Source of the DNA: Bugula neritina
Taxonomy: Eukaryota; Bryozoa; Gymnolaemata; Cheilostomatida; Bugulidae
Length of the DNA: 64,000 nt
Direction: 5' to 3'
NCBI GenBank assembly: GCA_964035545.1
Contig: OZ037772.1
Span: 3,232,501-3,296,500 of the forward strand
Under the pieces are notes generated by a model. The model did not search any database. It saw only the letters and a list, made by a program, of their open reading frames with translations, and was not told the origin of the DNA. This document shows, one piece after another, positions 34,738 through 46,212 of this stretch (position 1 is its first letter; the number at the start of each line of letters is the position of its first letter). The position numbers were made by a program, and so were the translations under genes.

Positions 34738-37700
34738 ACAATAAAAATTTACAGTTCCACCTGTAAATACTTAACTAGGGGCATTGCGATTTAAGGATAA
34801 ATATTGCAGTAACAAGTTCAAACTATTAGATATGTAATTACTTTAGGACTACTGGACATATTAGAACTTGCAATATATTAGACATTGGGTATAATTGATA
34901 TTAATAGACGTATTGGAAATTACTACATACATAGTAACTTTTATATATAGCTGTGAGTGTCTACTAGCCTCACAACTGCTTAATAGGGCTGTGAGATTTA
35001 CTACTACTATTGACCAAGTTATAGAATAGGTAACATACAAGAGAACAGCACAGCAAGAATTAGTTCAACTTCTGTCTATTGAAAGTTGCAAATTTCCTTT
35101 TGTTACCTTTTATAAAATAGAGCCTATCAGACAAAATGCTATAGATGCATGTATGCTATATATGTATGTATATGTATATGTATGTGTATATATATATATA
35201 TATATTTTTTTTTAATCACCTTGTGGATCACTTTATGTTCTATTGGAAGAAATTAGTATATTAAATATTAGTCTGTACTATACCTACACTGTTACTATAC
35301 CTACACTGTTACTATACCTACACTTGAAAAAATTAAAAACGTTTATCCAGTAAATATAACCATAATATGTTAGTGCACGTAGCATGTAGCATGCAAGATC
35401 TGAACGATGAAACTTGAACAAGCCAAGACCTAGGTAGAAAGTAGCTTCATCAGTCAGCATTTATTTATTTTTTTGCAGTGATTGCATCAATTTCTATTTT
35501 TTTTAAACTAAATGAGTTAGCACGACTTAAATCTGAATTTTATAGTTAACTAAGCATTATAAATTAAATCTTAAAATTAAAAATTATGCAGGGTATTTGT
35601 AAATGAGTTGTGGCTATGTAGCCCTATCTTCAAAGAAAGTATCAATTACTATTTTTCTAGATTAGTGAGATATTATGAGACATATGCAATTTAATTATAA
35701 GCTTACTTCCACATTAAATATAATAACCTTTTAATCTGACAGATGTTGCCAGACCAATTATTTTGATTAATGACTTATCTAATTCTAAGTAGCCCCTCTT
35801 ATTAGTATAAAATCGGCAAGGATTAGCATAATTAGTATAATTTATTCTATATCCCATCTTTGTAACTATAGTGGAAAAACTGTAGTCTGCAATGTTATAC
35901 ACACAGTAATAGCAATGGCCTTGTATTATATTCTGTTTATGTAGCACTAAACTCATATCAGCGGTTACTCTAATCTAATTGTATGTGGGACTTGAACTAG
36001 GGAATTATAATTAATTACTCCTGACTTTTAATATTGGCTGTGGTGACTTACATTTATAAGCTTGTATTCAATGGTAATTCCAACTATATACATATCAAGC
36101 ACATTATATGGCGTGGGAAAAGGCTATAACGAAGATTGGAGTATGGTGGTACCAGTCTATACCAATGTAATATGTGATTAAGGATTAGAGGTCTACGTAG
36201 ATAAGTGTATTTACTGGGGCTAGTATATTTCTTTATAAGGATAAGGCTAACATAATTAATATAATATGATGGCTGCATGAGCCTGCTGCAAACTAAGATG
36301 TATATAAATATGAAGAGAATGGCGATTGATCTAGGCAAGAGGCAGTTAGCCTGTGTATCTTTACCACAATAATATAAATGTCTACAAAGTAAAATCCAGG
36401 ACCCAAAAGAGAATGGAAACACCTTCATCACACAGAGTTGTGTAATATAATATCTCAAGCAATAATTTCAAGCTGCCTTGCTAGGTAAGGCTCACAGCTC
36501 ATTAAAGTTTATGTCTGGTCTACTATTTCCTAAACTGTCTATAGTTTGATTCACTCAGGACCAGCTATTAGGTTAATTAACAAAACTACTTCCCCTTAGA
36601 TTATCACCAATTGCTTCCAATCTTCAGAACTCAACTATGTCAACGTTTTCCTAGAGAATGAAAATTAACCTTTGATTACTGCTCCAGCAGCAAGATGATA
36701 TCGATTCAACAAACACTATAAACCTGTGGATTCACAAGACCTTGGTTGTCGTACATACTGAACTTTTCCAGTTCATTGATCATACACAACAGTTAGAGAA
36801 TAATAATGGTATGGTGCAGTAGTCACAGACGATGACTAATTACTAGCTTGAGTTTGTCAAGGTATATAGGCCCGCATGGTTGGTAATGAGCTTAATAGAT
36901 TATTACTTCAAGAGAAAATCTTATAAGGCGATAAGACGTATTATATATTAATTCGATTAGTAGTTTGACTAATTAGTATTGCACTTAGGTATAAGAAGTT
37001 TTAATTAAAGTTAACTAGGGCCATAATCTGAACAAAACATGGGAGTGAATGAGGCTGCACGGGTGGCAGCTAACACGCCCCATGCGCTGCAGTAACATGT
37101 AGCAATGCCAGCCCCCACCGTGCTTGTCTCCACATGTATCCTACTAATAAAAGAGCTTATATTATATTTTCCTTTTGAAGAAGTAATTGCAAACAACATT
37201 GATCCCTGGTAACTCTTATATGAGTTTGGTACACATAACTACAGTATAATATTTTTATAGCTAGTTTTATTTATGTTTTCAAATAAGTGGATTACTGGAT
37301 TACTGTCGCGTCATAGCCTACTAAATGAAGTCATATACTGTCGTACGTGAGGCGCCAGCACAAGTTGTGCTTAAATGTGCGTCATGGCCAGGCAGCGGCA
37401 GCGCTTCATTAATAGAAAATTCACAATAAAAATTATATACATATACCCATCGCCAACATATAGGAAGTGGTTAGTATTAATTAGCTAGCATGCAGGATAG
37501 CAAAATGTACCAGAGTAATGTGCACTCAGTCTATTTCATACGTCTATGAAATTTAGTCTAGTCAATGTCAAAGTATAGAGCTCTATGGACGTCCAGTAGT
37601 AATTTTTGTTTTTTGCAAGGCCTGTAAATTTGTTGTGTTTCCGTACGGATTTATGCATGCTGTCGGTATACCATTATGAAATTTTATATTCGATCTGTGT

Positions 37701-38259
37701 CGGTGTCGGTGTCCCATTTTCTGTAGTGATTCTACGTACGTGTTGCCCTACTGACGTGTCGTCATGGCGATATAAATTATACAATTGTTTTTCGATTCAT
37801 TTGTTGTTCGGGACAGTTCGTGTTTGAAAGCGCTTTATATAAATATCGTATGTAGCCTATTTGTTGAAGTAGCCTATATATTATGACAGTATACTGTGTA
37901 GCCCTAGTTTTTCGATTGAAGTTTAACGTCATTCTGGACGAGCCCTGTAATTCCATAAAATTGTTAGTATATGTGCACATACATTGAATGATGGCCTGTA
38001 AGTATCCAACAGCTTGATAGGCTGGGACTACGGAGTAAATAGTATATCGAGTTGGGCATTAGTGGCCTGCACATGTCCAACAGCCGGATGGGCTGGGACT
38101 ACGGAGGAAATAGTATATCAAGTTGGGCATTAATGGCTTGTACATGTCCAACAGCCGGATGGGCTGGGACTATGAGAAACTAATATGGAGATTTATAGAA
38201 ACTCTTAGGCTGGCTACATAATGGGCTAGTGATTTAATTATATAAATACCTATCTAGAT
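34738..38259. other. Non-coding interior of the gag-only element
   Basis: AT-rich, with no ORF above 124 codons and no RT, RNase H or integrase motif on either strand. It holds a TA/TATG microsatellite (about 35152-35210) and an ~80-bp tandem repeat (about 37988-38177, two and a half units around CCAACAGCCGGATGGGCTGGG). Confidence 0.75.
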
Positions 38260-39560
38260 CTAGGTACTGAGGGCTTGTATTTGGGCTAGGATATTGTTAT
38301 TGTTCAGACTGCTAGGGGGGAGAGGGTCAAGTCTGACAATGGCTTTTGAGAAGTATCTCAAAAGCTTGTTGGCCAACCTATAAATGTATTTGGTGTGTGG
38401 GCCGAATTTTGGCTTACTCAACTTAGGAAAAATTATTTTATAGTTTCCAAGTAATAGCACACCGTTATGCCCCTGGGTTTGACATTTAACCCTGCCACTT
38501 GAGTAGATGTCTTTACCCAGTTTGAAGATGAAAGTGACGCCAAAATAAATGCTTGTGATGGTGTACACCAGGTGTTGTAGAGTAGAGAAAAGCATGTATA
38601 TAAGAAGATATATGGCTGCTGTCACAGGGTGACTGCACACATTAAATACCTTATCAGAGGCTTTTGAGCTTGAGTGAAGGTTGGGTGTGGCAGTCATCAC
38701 ATCCTGATGAAGGCTTGCAGCTATCTTCTCTTCTGGTGAGACTTTGCTAGTAGGTCGGACTTGCTCTCCAGTAGCTGAACATGGCGGTGCCGATGGACAG
38801 CTGGGGTTGATACCTTCTGCCTCAGTGGTACCGTCTGAGGTTGCAGGTATCTCCGTTGCTGGGTCGCAGTGCTGGGTGCTTCCGGCAGGTTGTGGGATGG
38901 AGAATCTGGACTCAGGGGTCTGGATGTTAGATTCTTCATCTGCCGATCTGCACTCTGAACCTACTTTAGTAATAATACTGGCGCAGATATGGCATTTGGT
39001 AGGTTTCCTACTCGGACTGTCCACACTGTGCTTATAGCAGAGTGAGAACAACTCCTCTATGGTTGGTGGATTTTTAAACCTACCTGCCAGTTGTGGCAGC
39101 AAAATGTAACTTAGCTCACGGTTACCTACGCCAGTAGCAAAAGTCTCACCTATAATTGTAAGTTTTGAGCCACTATCTAGCATATATAGATTATTGCCCT
39201 CATCGATAACTCTACATAAAAAGTCTTCTGTAGACTCATGGGCCCTAATATGGAGGTCTAGGAACTTTTTCATCTTTGTAGAGTGGTTTTTATTAAACTT
39301 TTTGTCAAGAACATTAATCAGGGTGTCAAATGAGATTTGGAAATTTGTAGACCTTACAATGTTCTGATAACTTTGTTTTGCATTACCATAGAGACAAAGG
39401 CCTAGGAATTTAACACTTTGCTCATCTGTGAGGTTGAGAACTTTTGCTCGATAGCTAAAATCAGCTTTGGTTCGATACCAATTGTCAGAAATATCACCAA
39501 ATTGATGAACAAAAGCCCAACTTTTGGGGCATCTAAATAAGTGGCACCAGTCACTACATG
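38260..39560 (-). CDS. gag: Retrotransposon Gag-like protein (start separated by element X copy C)
   Basis: Structural protein of the retroelement. The N-terminal half has the pattern of the retrotransposon Gag family: a Trp/Phe-rich start, LGLCLYGNAKQSY, FDTLINVLDKKF, then ESTEDFLCRVIDEG. The middle is Ser/Pro-rich. Residues near 320-365 include a long hydrophobic run (ITSIYFGVTFIF and neighbours), unusual for Gag. No zinc knuckle is seen. The frame is open past 39560 into element X, which is an artefact of the insertion. Taking out X and one TG duplicate joins it in frame to an ATG at 42147-42145, which would give 435 codons plus stop. That start follows a 313-bp leader after the 5' LTR. 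Confidence 0.75.
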
Positions 39561-39562
39561 TG

Positions 39563-42140
39563 CACAGTTGGTTTAAGGTCATACTTTTCATTTTCTGGCT
39601 CTTTGCCAGGTGCTTTATGTTCTATATGAACAATGTTCCACTGATAGCTCGAACAGGTTGAATGTCACAAGAACAAAAAAAATATGAAAAGATAAAGAAA
39701 CTTATGTTCTCCAATATACTTTTTTATTTTTTTCAAAAGCCAATTCATGTTTAAGTTATAGCGTGTTGAAAAATATAGTCCCCCTTCCACATTCTTTTTA
39801 ATTTATACGCTCCTGACTTGTTATTGTGTCTCAATATGCCTTGTATTTGAGTGCTCGTTAGTCTCGCTTCACTAACTTTGCCTATACTTCACAAGTGCCA
39901 GTGCTGCTGGCTCAAAAGCTAAATGTTATAAACTGTCAGCTAAAACCCAATCTTGTATTCCTAGGTTGGTTGGCCTAAATAAAACGATAGTCAAATCATG
40001 ATTTCATGTTTTAAAAATTTACTCTATTCTAACCTGCTGCCTAGCTAGTTCTATTTTTGATGTATAATTACAGAATTTGTGAAACATTTTTTCGGCAACC
40101 ATCCTAGTTATAAAATGCAGTAATGGTACTTATAATATTATATTATTATCATTATAATATATTATATTATAGTATTATGTGTGTTTTTATTATACTGCAT
40201 AATATATATTTTATTATTGTTGTTGTGCAAACAAGTGCAATTAACCTAGTTTTCAAAATTTAACTCTAAATTATCAGAATATCAGTTTAGATATTTTCAT
40301 GCTTTGTTAGGTAAACCTAAAAAAAGAGGCTGTATTCCCAAAGTAAAGGGTGTTGAACTATGAACTATATTAGATTAGCCACATTTGCTACCAAGTGCAT
40401 CAGTATAATATTATATGAATAGCTCTGATGCTTTGTCTCCGGTGGCTGGCTGCGATATGATAACTTGGCCAACTTCCAAGAGTTTAAAATTGGCGCAATT
40501 ATTCAAGAGGTTACATACTGCACAGAGCTAGCAGTGATAGTAACCTTGCTATTGACAGTACTTATTACAACTGCCAGCATATAAGCTGCATTGTAGAATG
40601 CCGTTGGGGTAGGCTAGTAAAATTAAATTCTGCTCTCTAATATACCTTAGACACAATGCAGCAACATAATTTTTAGTTTCAAATTACATTGCCACCCTTA
40701 CATGAGCTGTGGGCTTCATAAAGATTCATATGATTAGAGATTTATGCTATAGGCCCTACCTGTGCTAGTGCATGATGAAAATAACACACCATTGTCAAAG
40801 TTAACTTCAAGTATGTTGTTTTCCAGAAACTCAGTATTGTTGATTTATCTCTCGCATACAAATACTCATGTAATACCATACAGTTTAAGTTTTATTTTAG
40901 AGCACATCGGCAAACTCTACAATAAGACCTTGCTTTATTAGTCTATTTCAGACCTGTTTTTGTAGCTAGTAATACGCAAGCTACTTATTTTTAAACTGTT
41001 GGGTTATTTGTTCAAAACCATTAGCTTTGCTAGTAACCAGAGGCTATTGCAACAGTTCACTGCTAATCAACATGAATTGACAGCCTAATAATTATAACCC
41101 ATTTGCGCCGCGAAATATTTATGTACTCATAGTTACTCATATAGTTGGCAATTTATTAACGATGACTGCGTGGTCCAGAGGTTATAGGCGGCGGCGAGAA
41201 GTTGGTTGGTCATGGTTCAATCCCAGTATGTTGCAATTTTTTTTGTCAACTTATGCAAATCCTATGCATGTATAATAAATATGGCTATAATTTTAAAGGT
41301 TTTTTAACTTTTGTTCAACAGTAAGACAACATACATGCATAATACTTAGCTACTGAACACTGGGCTAAACTTTAAATTGATCTTATAGAATACAATGTAC
41401 TTGAAATAATCATATGTGAATTAGAGAAACTGGAAGTACACCTGCTGCAATATAGACAGACCTTTACTGACAAGACTGCAAAGTGAAGTGATTTAGCTGA
41501 AATTAACTCTGCCAAACAAACAAAGAATTATGTTGTGCTGAGGCATTGTCAATAGATTGTAACATAATGAGATGATTCAGCTAAGTGCTAATGTAAAACA
41601 GGGAACATTATATTGGCAGAAATCCAATAGATTGCCAATTTGTGCGAGAGGGTACTATATGTTATTGTGATAGCGCGCAGAGCAGCAAACGTACTAGGGA
41701 TGTTATAATTAGTCACAGGAGCGTAGCTAGAACCACCATATGAAGAATTTAGAAAATTGCAGTGAAACTTGCATAATGGTGTATGTTTTTACCAAATTGT
41801 GAAGAGCATAAACAGAATTTCAAAAAACAAAGAAAGTATATTAGAGAAAACATATCAAGGAATGTCAAGTTTAACTTTTAGACTTTATAAAATAAATCCC
41901 CTGTGCTACAGCAGTGGAACATGGAGGGTGTAAAATTTTACTTATTATGCAACAACTTTCTCAGAAAATTTTTTATTGAAAAATTAAAAAAGTATATGAA
42001 AGAGGAATGCAAGAGCTATCTTTTCATGTAAAATTTATTAATGTGAGACAAAAACTGTTCGAGCTATCCCCTGGAAACCGTTTATATATAACATAAAGCA
42101 GTGCTTGAATCTGGAAAGTAATGACCTTAAACTAACTGTG
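39563..42140. mobile_element. DNA transposon family X, copy C (2578 bp, the cleanest copy)
   Basis: Ends CACAGTTGGTTTAAGGTCAT and, inward from the right, CACAGTTAGTTTAAGGTCAT; TG duplicated at 39561-39562 and 42141-42142. It has no ORF of note, so it is non-autonomous. It lacks the large insertions of copies A and B and serves as reference for the family. It contains a tRNA-like stretch (41163-41235). Confidence 0.87.
41163..41235 (+). other. tRNA-like sequence inside element X
   Basis: TGGTCCAGAGG resembles a pol III A box and GGTTCAATCCC (41214-41224) a B box, spaced as in a tRNA. Cloverleaf pairing is not convincing and no T-run terminator follows closely. A SINE head or tRNA relic rather than a working tRNA gene. 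Confidence 0.4.
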
Positions 42141-42445
42141 TGGCCATTGTGTGACATAAAATGATATAGGCTATTTATATATGAAATTTGTATAAAATTT
42201 GTTTGTGTAAGCCTATGTATGGTTAATCATTTTTGCTTGCACAATAAATGATATAGTATTTCCACCCCATATTTAAAACAGACACGTCCTCGTGTCAATT
42301 TATGCACAAATCAACAGTAAGATAAAAACAAGCCACATGAAAAAAACAAATTGGAAAAAACTAACTGTACGGGACTTCTATGGCAGTCTCAACTAATAAA
42401 ACACACAGATAGACTGAGAAACTGGAGCGGTGCACGAGAGCGATT

Positions 42446-42458
42446 GGCACCTCCACCA
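42446..42458 (-). other. Primer binding site of the gag-only element (tRNA-Ala type)
   Basis: On the minus strand, two bases after the 5' LTR, TGGTGGAGGTGCC is complementary to the 3' end of animal tRNA-Ala as I know it (13 bases). The bases beyond diverge. Confidence 0.55.
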
Positions 42459-42460
42459 AA

Positions 42461-42935
42461 TGTTATGATGGGTTTTACTAATTTTGAGTATCGTAAACTC
42501 ACCGAGTAATATATGTAATGCGGCCTTGGGGTGAGCTCGGGTCGGTGTGCAGTTACGGGTTGATAGCTTGGCTGCGAGGTAACTCCAGTTCCTGTCCGTC
42601 TGGTAGGGGTGAAGTTGAGACTCCGGGTTAGAGTAGTTGGCTGGTGGTGCTCCTCGGTCTATGGTCCTGAGCTAGCACTCACAGACGTACTCTAACACAT
42701 TCTAATTAGGTTGCATACGTTCTATATAACTATTCTCAATTATTCCTCAATCAGTCTCAAGACTCTCCATTCTCCCATTTTCACTAGGTTATATAGCTAT
42801 AACACTCACACAAGCCACACCCACGCTATAAGTAGTATTAATGTCAAACTTAGAGTTGTGCACCCCACACACACATGCAACAACAAGAGATGACAACTAC
42901 ACATATTTATAACACTTGTAAATCCAGATATAACA
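42461..42935 (-). repeat. 5' LTR of the gag-only element (475 bp)
   Basis: Same sequence as 34254-34728. Followed by TAAT (42936-42939), the target duplication. Confidence 0.92.
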
Positions 42936-43920
42936 TAATTACTAAACTGTTTTGGACTAAAAATATATAGGATATAAACTATAGAGTATATACCCTTGAA
43001 CGCCACTAGCTTGGAAGCTCTGCTTCCTAGTTAGACTTCAGAAATTGCTTCATTTTAGTACAAATAATTAATCTAGATTCAAAGTAGACTACACATTGTA
43101 TAGGGTATCAGCTGTAGGCAGTACAACAACATTGCCATCACCAAGATTCTAACTACTATAGCTACTATAATATAATAACCAGTCTCATACCGCCTAACTA
43201 TTTTACTGCAGAGGTGAACTTTAACCCTTTGGTTTAGCGCGCACAACATGAATCATAGGCCGCGTGAGCTCCCTGTAATCATTATGATGGCTACGATGCA
43301 GCGCAGCTCTACCGTGTTCAACCAAGCATGCAGACTAAGTGAGAAGCAAAATTTCTAATAAAACCAGTGTATAAATTACATGTTTACACTTATTCTATTG
43401 AAGCTATGCAGAAAATTTGAAAAGGTTCCAATAGACAAATATCTTATCACTCCATAGGTCAATTTTCACAAAGATATATCAATTAGGGATTGAATTATTT
43501 TTTGGGCACTGAGACCATGTTTTTTTGAGCAAAAATGGGCAGAATTTGGTAGTTTTTGGGGCATAAAAGTGCAACAGATGACATAAATGAAAGTTTTAAA
43601 AAAGGTTCCAATAGAGCAGCAAGAGATATACAACATAGTTTTTGAATTTTGTTTCTAGACTCAAAATTGATTGAGTTATGAGTTGGGCACTGTTTCATAT
43701 ATAATTATAATGGAGCAATGAAATTACTGATTCAGTAGAAGGATGACCTTAATCAAGCTGTGAACTCTACAATAAGAGCTTGCTTTACCAGTCTATTTCA
43801 GACCTGTTTTTGTAGCTAGTAAAACGCAAGCTACTTATTTTTAAACTTTTGGGTTATTTGTTTAAAACCATTAGCTCAGCTAGTAACGCAAAATATTTAT
43901 TTAATAATAGTTACTCATAT

Positions 43921-45027
43921 ACACTGCGTTTCCATGAAGGCGAATGAATTCGTACGAGTGCCCGTACGGATTACATCGAAGGAAAAACCACGCGTTCCTA
44001 TGCAATCCCTACGAAATTATCTTCTCTTTGCAACTGTGACTGCTGAACTAAAATGATAATTAATATGGCCAACTTTGAGTTTGAGTTCATGCACAACGGC
44101 AATTTTTTAATTCTGTCCCCACTTTTGATAGATTAAATCAATCAAATACACAAACTTTGAGTCAGTTAATTTAAAATAAAAAAGCATAAACCAATGAAAG
44201 CATAAAGTATTTCTTGATCGATAAACTTAAGCCTAAAAGTAGCCTAATTTAAATTTCCAAAATAAAAATAGCTGTCAACTTATTTTTAACTTGGAAAAGC
44301 TTTGGCTTACGGAAAATTTTTATAAATTTAAGATGATTAGTAACTATTCTAAATAATAGCAGCTATGATAAATAAAATGATTTAAATTTTTAAAAGCCGA
44401 AGTTCACTTTAGCGTAGGTTGTAACTTATAATTATTGTTTACATCGCGTAACTATGTAACTAGCCGCCACAAATGCTGATCTCTGCCTCCGGCACAAAAG
44501 GTTTCATTCGATTTAACCGTAGGAACCATTTCCATTATGCGCATAATGCGAAGGAAAATGTTCATCGAAGGAGCCGTTCGGTGTAATTTCCCCAAATTTA
44601 CTCCAAATTTCACAAATAGCATAAATTAAATAGTATTACCGTGCCTATTTGCATCCAATTAACTAGTCTTACATTTATAGCAACTGTAACGTATTTTGTG
44701 TATAATGGTTATTGCAAGCATTATTCAATTCATATTCACATTAAAATCACAGCGAAGCTTTAACTTTATAGCTTTGTATTTATGTGCATGATTGAGTTTT
44801 AATTTTTCTTTTTATTTTAAGTGCATTAAAAATGTGTTTAAAAACTTTACCAATAAAAAAAATTAAAAAAAATGTACACATAAAATAGAAAAAAAATAAA
44901 ATAACAAAAGTGGCAAAATTTTTCCCTTATAACTTATATAAACTCGCGGTACCAATCTCGGCATAATGGCGCCCATATGATTCCGTAAGATTTGCTAATG
45001 GCAACACTCTTGAATATACCACACTGG
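43921..45027. mobile_element. Unclassified insertion replacing part of X copy B
   Basis: Compared with X copy C, sequence from CACTGCGTTTCCATGAAGG to about 45027 is foreign and replaces roughly 570 bp. It contains repeated GCGAAGGAAAATG- and CATCGAAGG-like motifs near 44540-44580. Clear inverted ends or a target duplication were not found. No ORF. Confidence 0.5.
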
Positions 45028-45431
45028 CTAGAACCACCATATGAAGAATTTAGAAAATTGCAGTGAAACTTGCAAAATGGTGTATGTTTTTACCAAATTG
45101 TGAAGAGCATAAACAGAATTTCAAAAAACAAAGAAAGTATATTAGAGAAAACATATCAAGGAATGTCAAGTTTAACTTTTAGACTTTATAAAATGAATCC
45201 CCTGTGCTACAGCAGTGGAACATGGAGGGTGTAAAATTTTACTTATCATGCAACAACTTTCTCAGAAATTTTTTTATTGAAAAATTAAAAAAGCATATGA
45301 AAGAGGAATGCAAGAGCTATCTTTTCATGTAAAATTTATTAATGTGAGACAAAAACTGTTCGAGCTATCCCCTGGAAACCGTTTATATATAACGTAAAGC
45401 AGTGCCTGAATCTGGAAAATAATGACCTTAA

Positions 45432-46200
45432 AGGATTGCTGTATCTTGTCTAATAAATGGCCATTTAGGTCAAACACATATAATATTGTGTTTTTCTAAG
45501 CATGCATTGACAAAAAGCATTTGACCAAAGGTAGAAAAAGTTAGTTGAAGTTGAGGGTGTAGATTGGTAACAGCCAAAACGCCGATTTTGAAATGAGCTG
45601 GGAAGTGTGACGTAACAGCGCCAGCATTCCTGCTGGTCACGTGACTATACAAATGAATAACTATAGAAATATGACTGTGAGATGTAATCTTTTAGCTTGC
45701 AATTTGTATATTTATAGAAGTGCAAATGTGAATTATCTCAATCTATAGTTTTTTGACATTTTAAATAACATGTATGTGAAAACATTAGGCTATATTTTGC
45801 TTGTAAACATTAGAAAAAAGCCTTGCAAAAGCATGCATTCTTTAGGATGAATGCTTGCGATCGATCTAAACTAAGTCAGATCGTGCAATATTACGGGCAC
45901 ACCAAAGCTGACCTATATAGCGCACTGTCACTGCTTGAGCGTAATTGGTTGATATTGTGCCCAGCAACCTTGAATACTAGCGTTATAGTTAGCACGTGCA
46001 GCATAGTTACTGGCGTTCACACGTCACGTATTAGGCTATTCTTTTTCATGGCTGAAAATTTTACCTCCCTCAAAATTGGAATTTTGAAAAGCTGTTTTCT
46101 AGGCATATATCCCTTTGCAAAGTTACAATTGTTTGCATACACATTAGATTATAGTTTATAATTATAATGTGATTGTAATAAACTAAGATAGAGCAATCCT
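45432..46200. mobile_element. TTAA-type non-autonomous DNA element (769 bp)
   Basis: Ends AGGATTGCTGTATCTTG and, inward from the right, AGGATTGCTCTATCTTAG. It is flanked by TTAA at 45428-45431 and 46201-46204, the target site of piggyBac and Kolobok elements. It landed in the TTAA within the right end of X copy B. The 112-codon open frame inside has no recognisable domain. Confidence 0.83.
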
Positions 46201-46212
46201 TTAAACTGTGGT

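Larger units (their letters stand above)
34254..42935 (-). mobile_element. LTR retroelement carrying gag but no pol, with matching LTRs
   Basis: Minus-strand element with 475-bp LTRs at both ends in which I find no differences. TAAT is duplicated at 34250-34253 and 42936-42939. It has a primer binding site, a Gag ORF and a polypurine tract, but the 3.5 kb downstream of gag lacks RT, RNase H and integrase. X copy C lies inside, at the start of gag. Without X the element is about 6.1 kb. Matching LTRs imply recent insertion with enzymes supplied by another element. Confidence 0.85.
29757..43762. mobile_element. Element Y: large DNA element with ends related to X and Z
   Basis: Left end CACAGCATAGTTAAGGTCAT; right end, inward, CACAGCTTGATTAAGGTCAT. 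AA is present at 29755-29756 and 43763-43764. Removing Y with one AA gives the same continuous sequence as X copy C at 40912. The subterminal sequence is related to Z in inverse orientation, with several kb of added interior. Without the nested retroelement it is about 5.3 kb, AT-rich, with no ORF above about 85 codons. Confidence 0.78.
28476..46210. mobile_element. DNA transposon family X, copy B (opened by later insertions)
   Basis: Starts CACAGTTACTTTAAGG and ends in ACTGTG; GT is duplicated at 28474-28475 and 46211-46212. X sequence is present at 28476-29756, 43763-43920, 45028-45431 and 46201-46210, aligning in order with copy C. The gaps are element Y, an unclassified insertion and a TTAA element. 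A ~36-bp deletion at 29367 separates it from copy C. Confidence 0.8.

Noticed and set aside
29757-43762. Giant virus-like transposon (Maverick/Polinton) as explanation for the 14-kb unit
   Set aside because: No polymerase B, integrase, protease or capsid gene is present, and the terminal repeats are short.
45823-46161. 112-codon ORF in the TTAA element
   Set aside because: No transposase motifs; the region includes the inverted subterminal sequence of the element, so it is unlikely to be coding.
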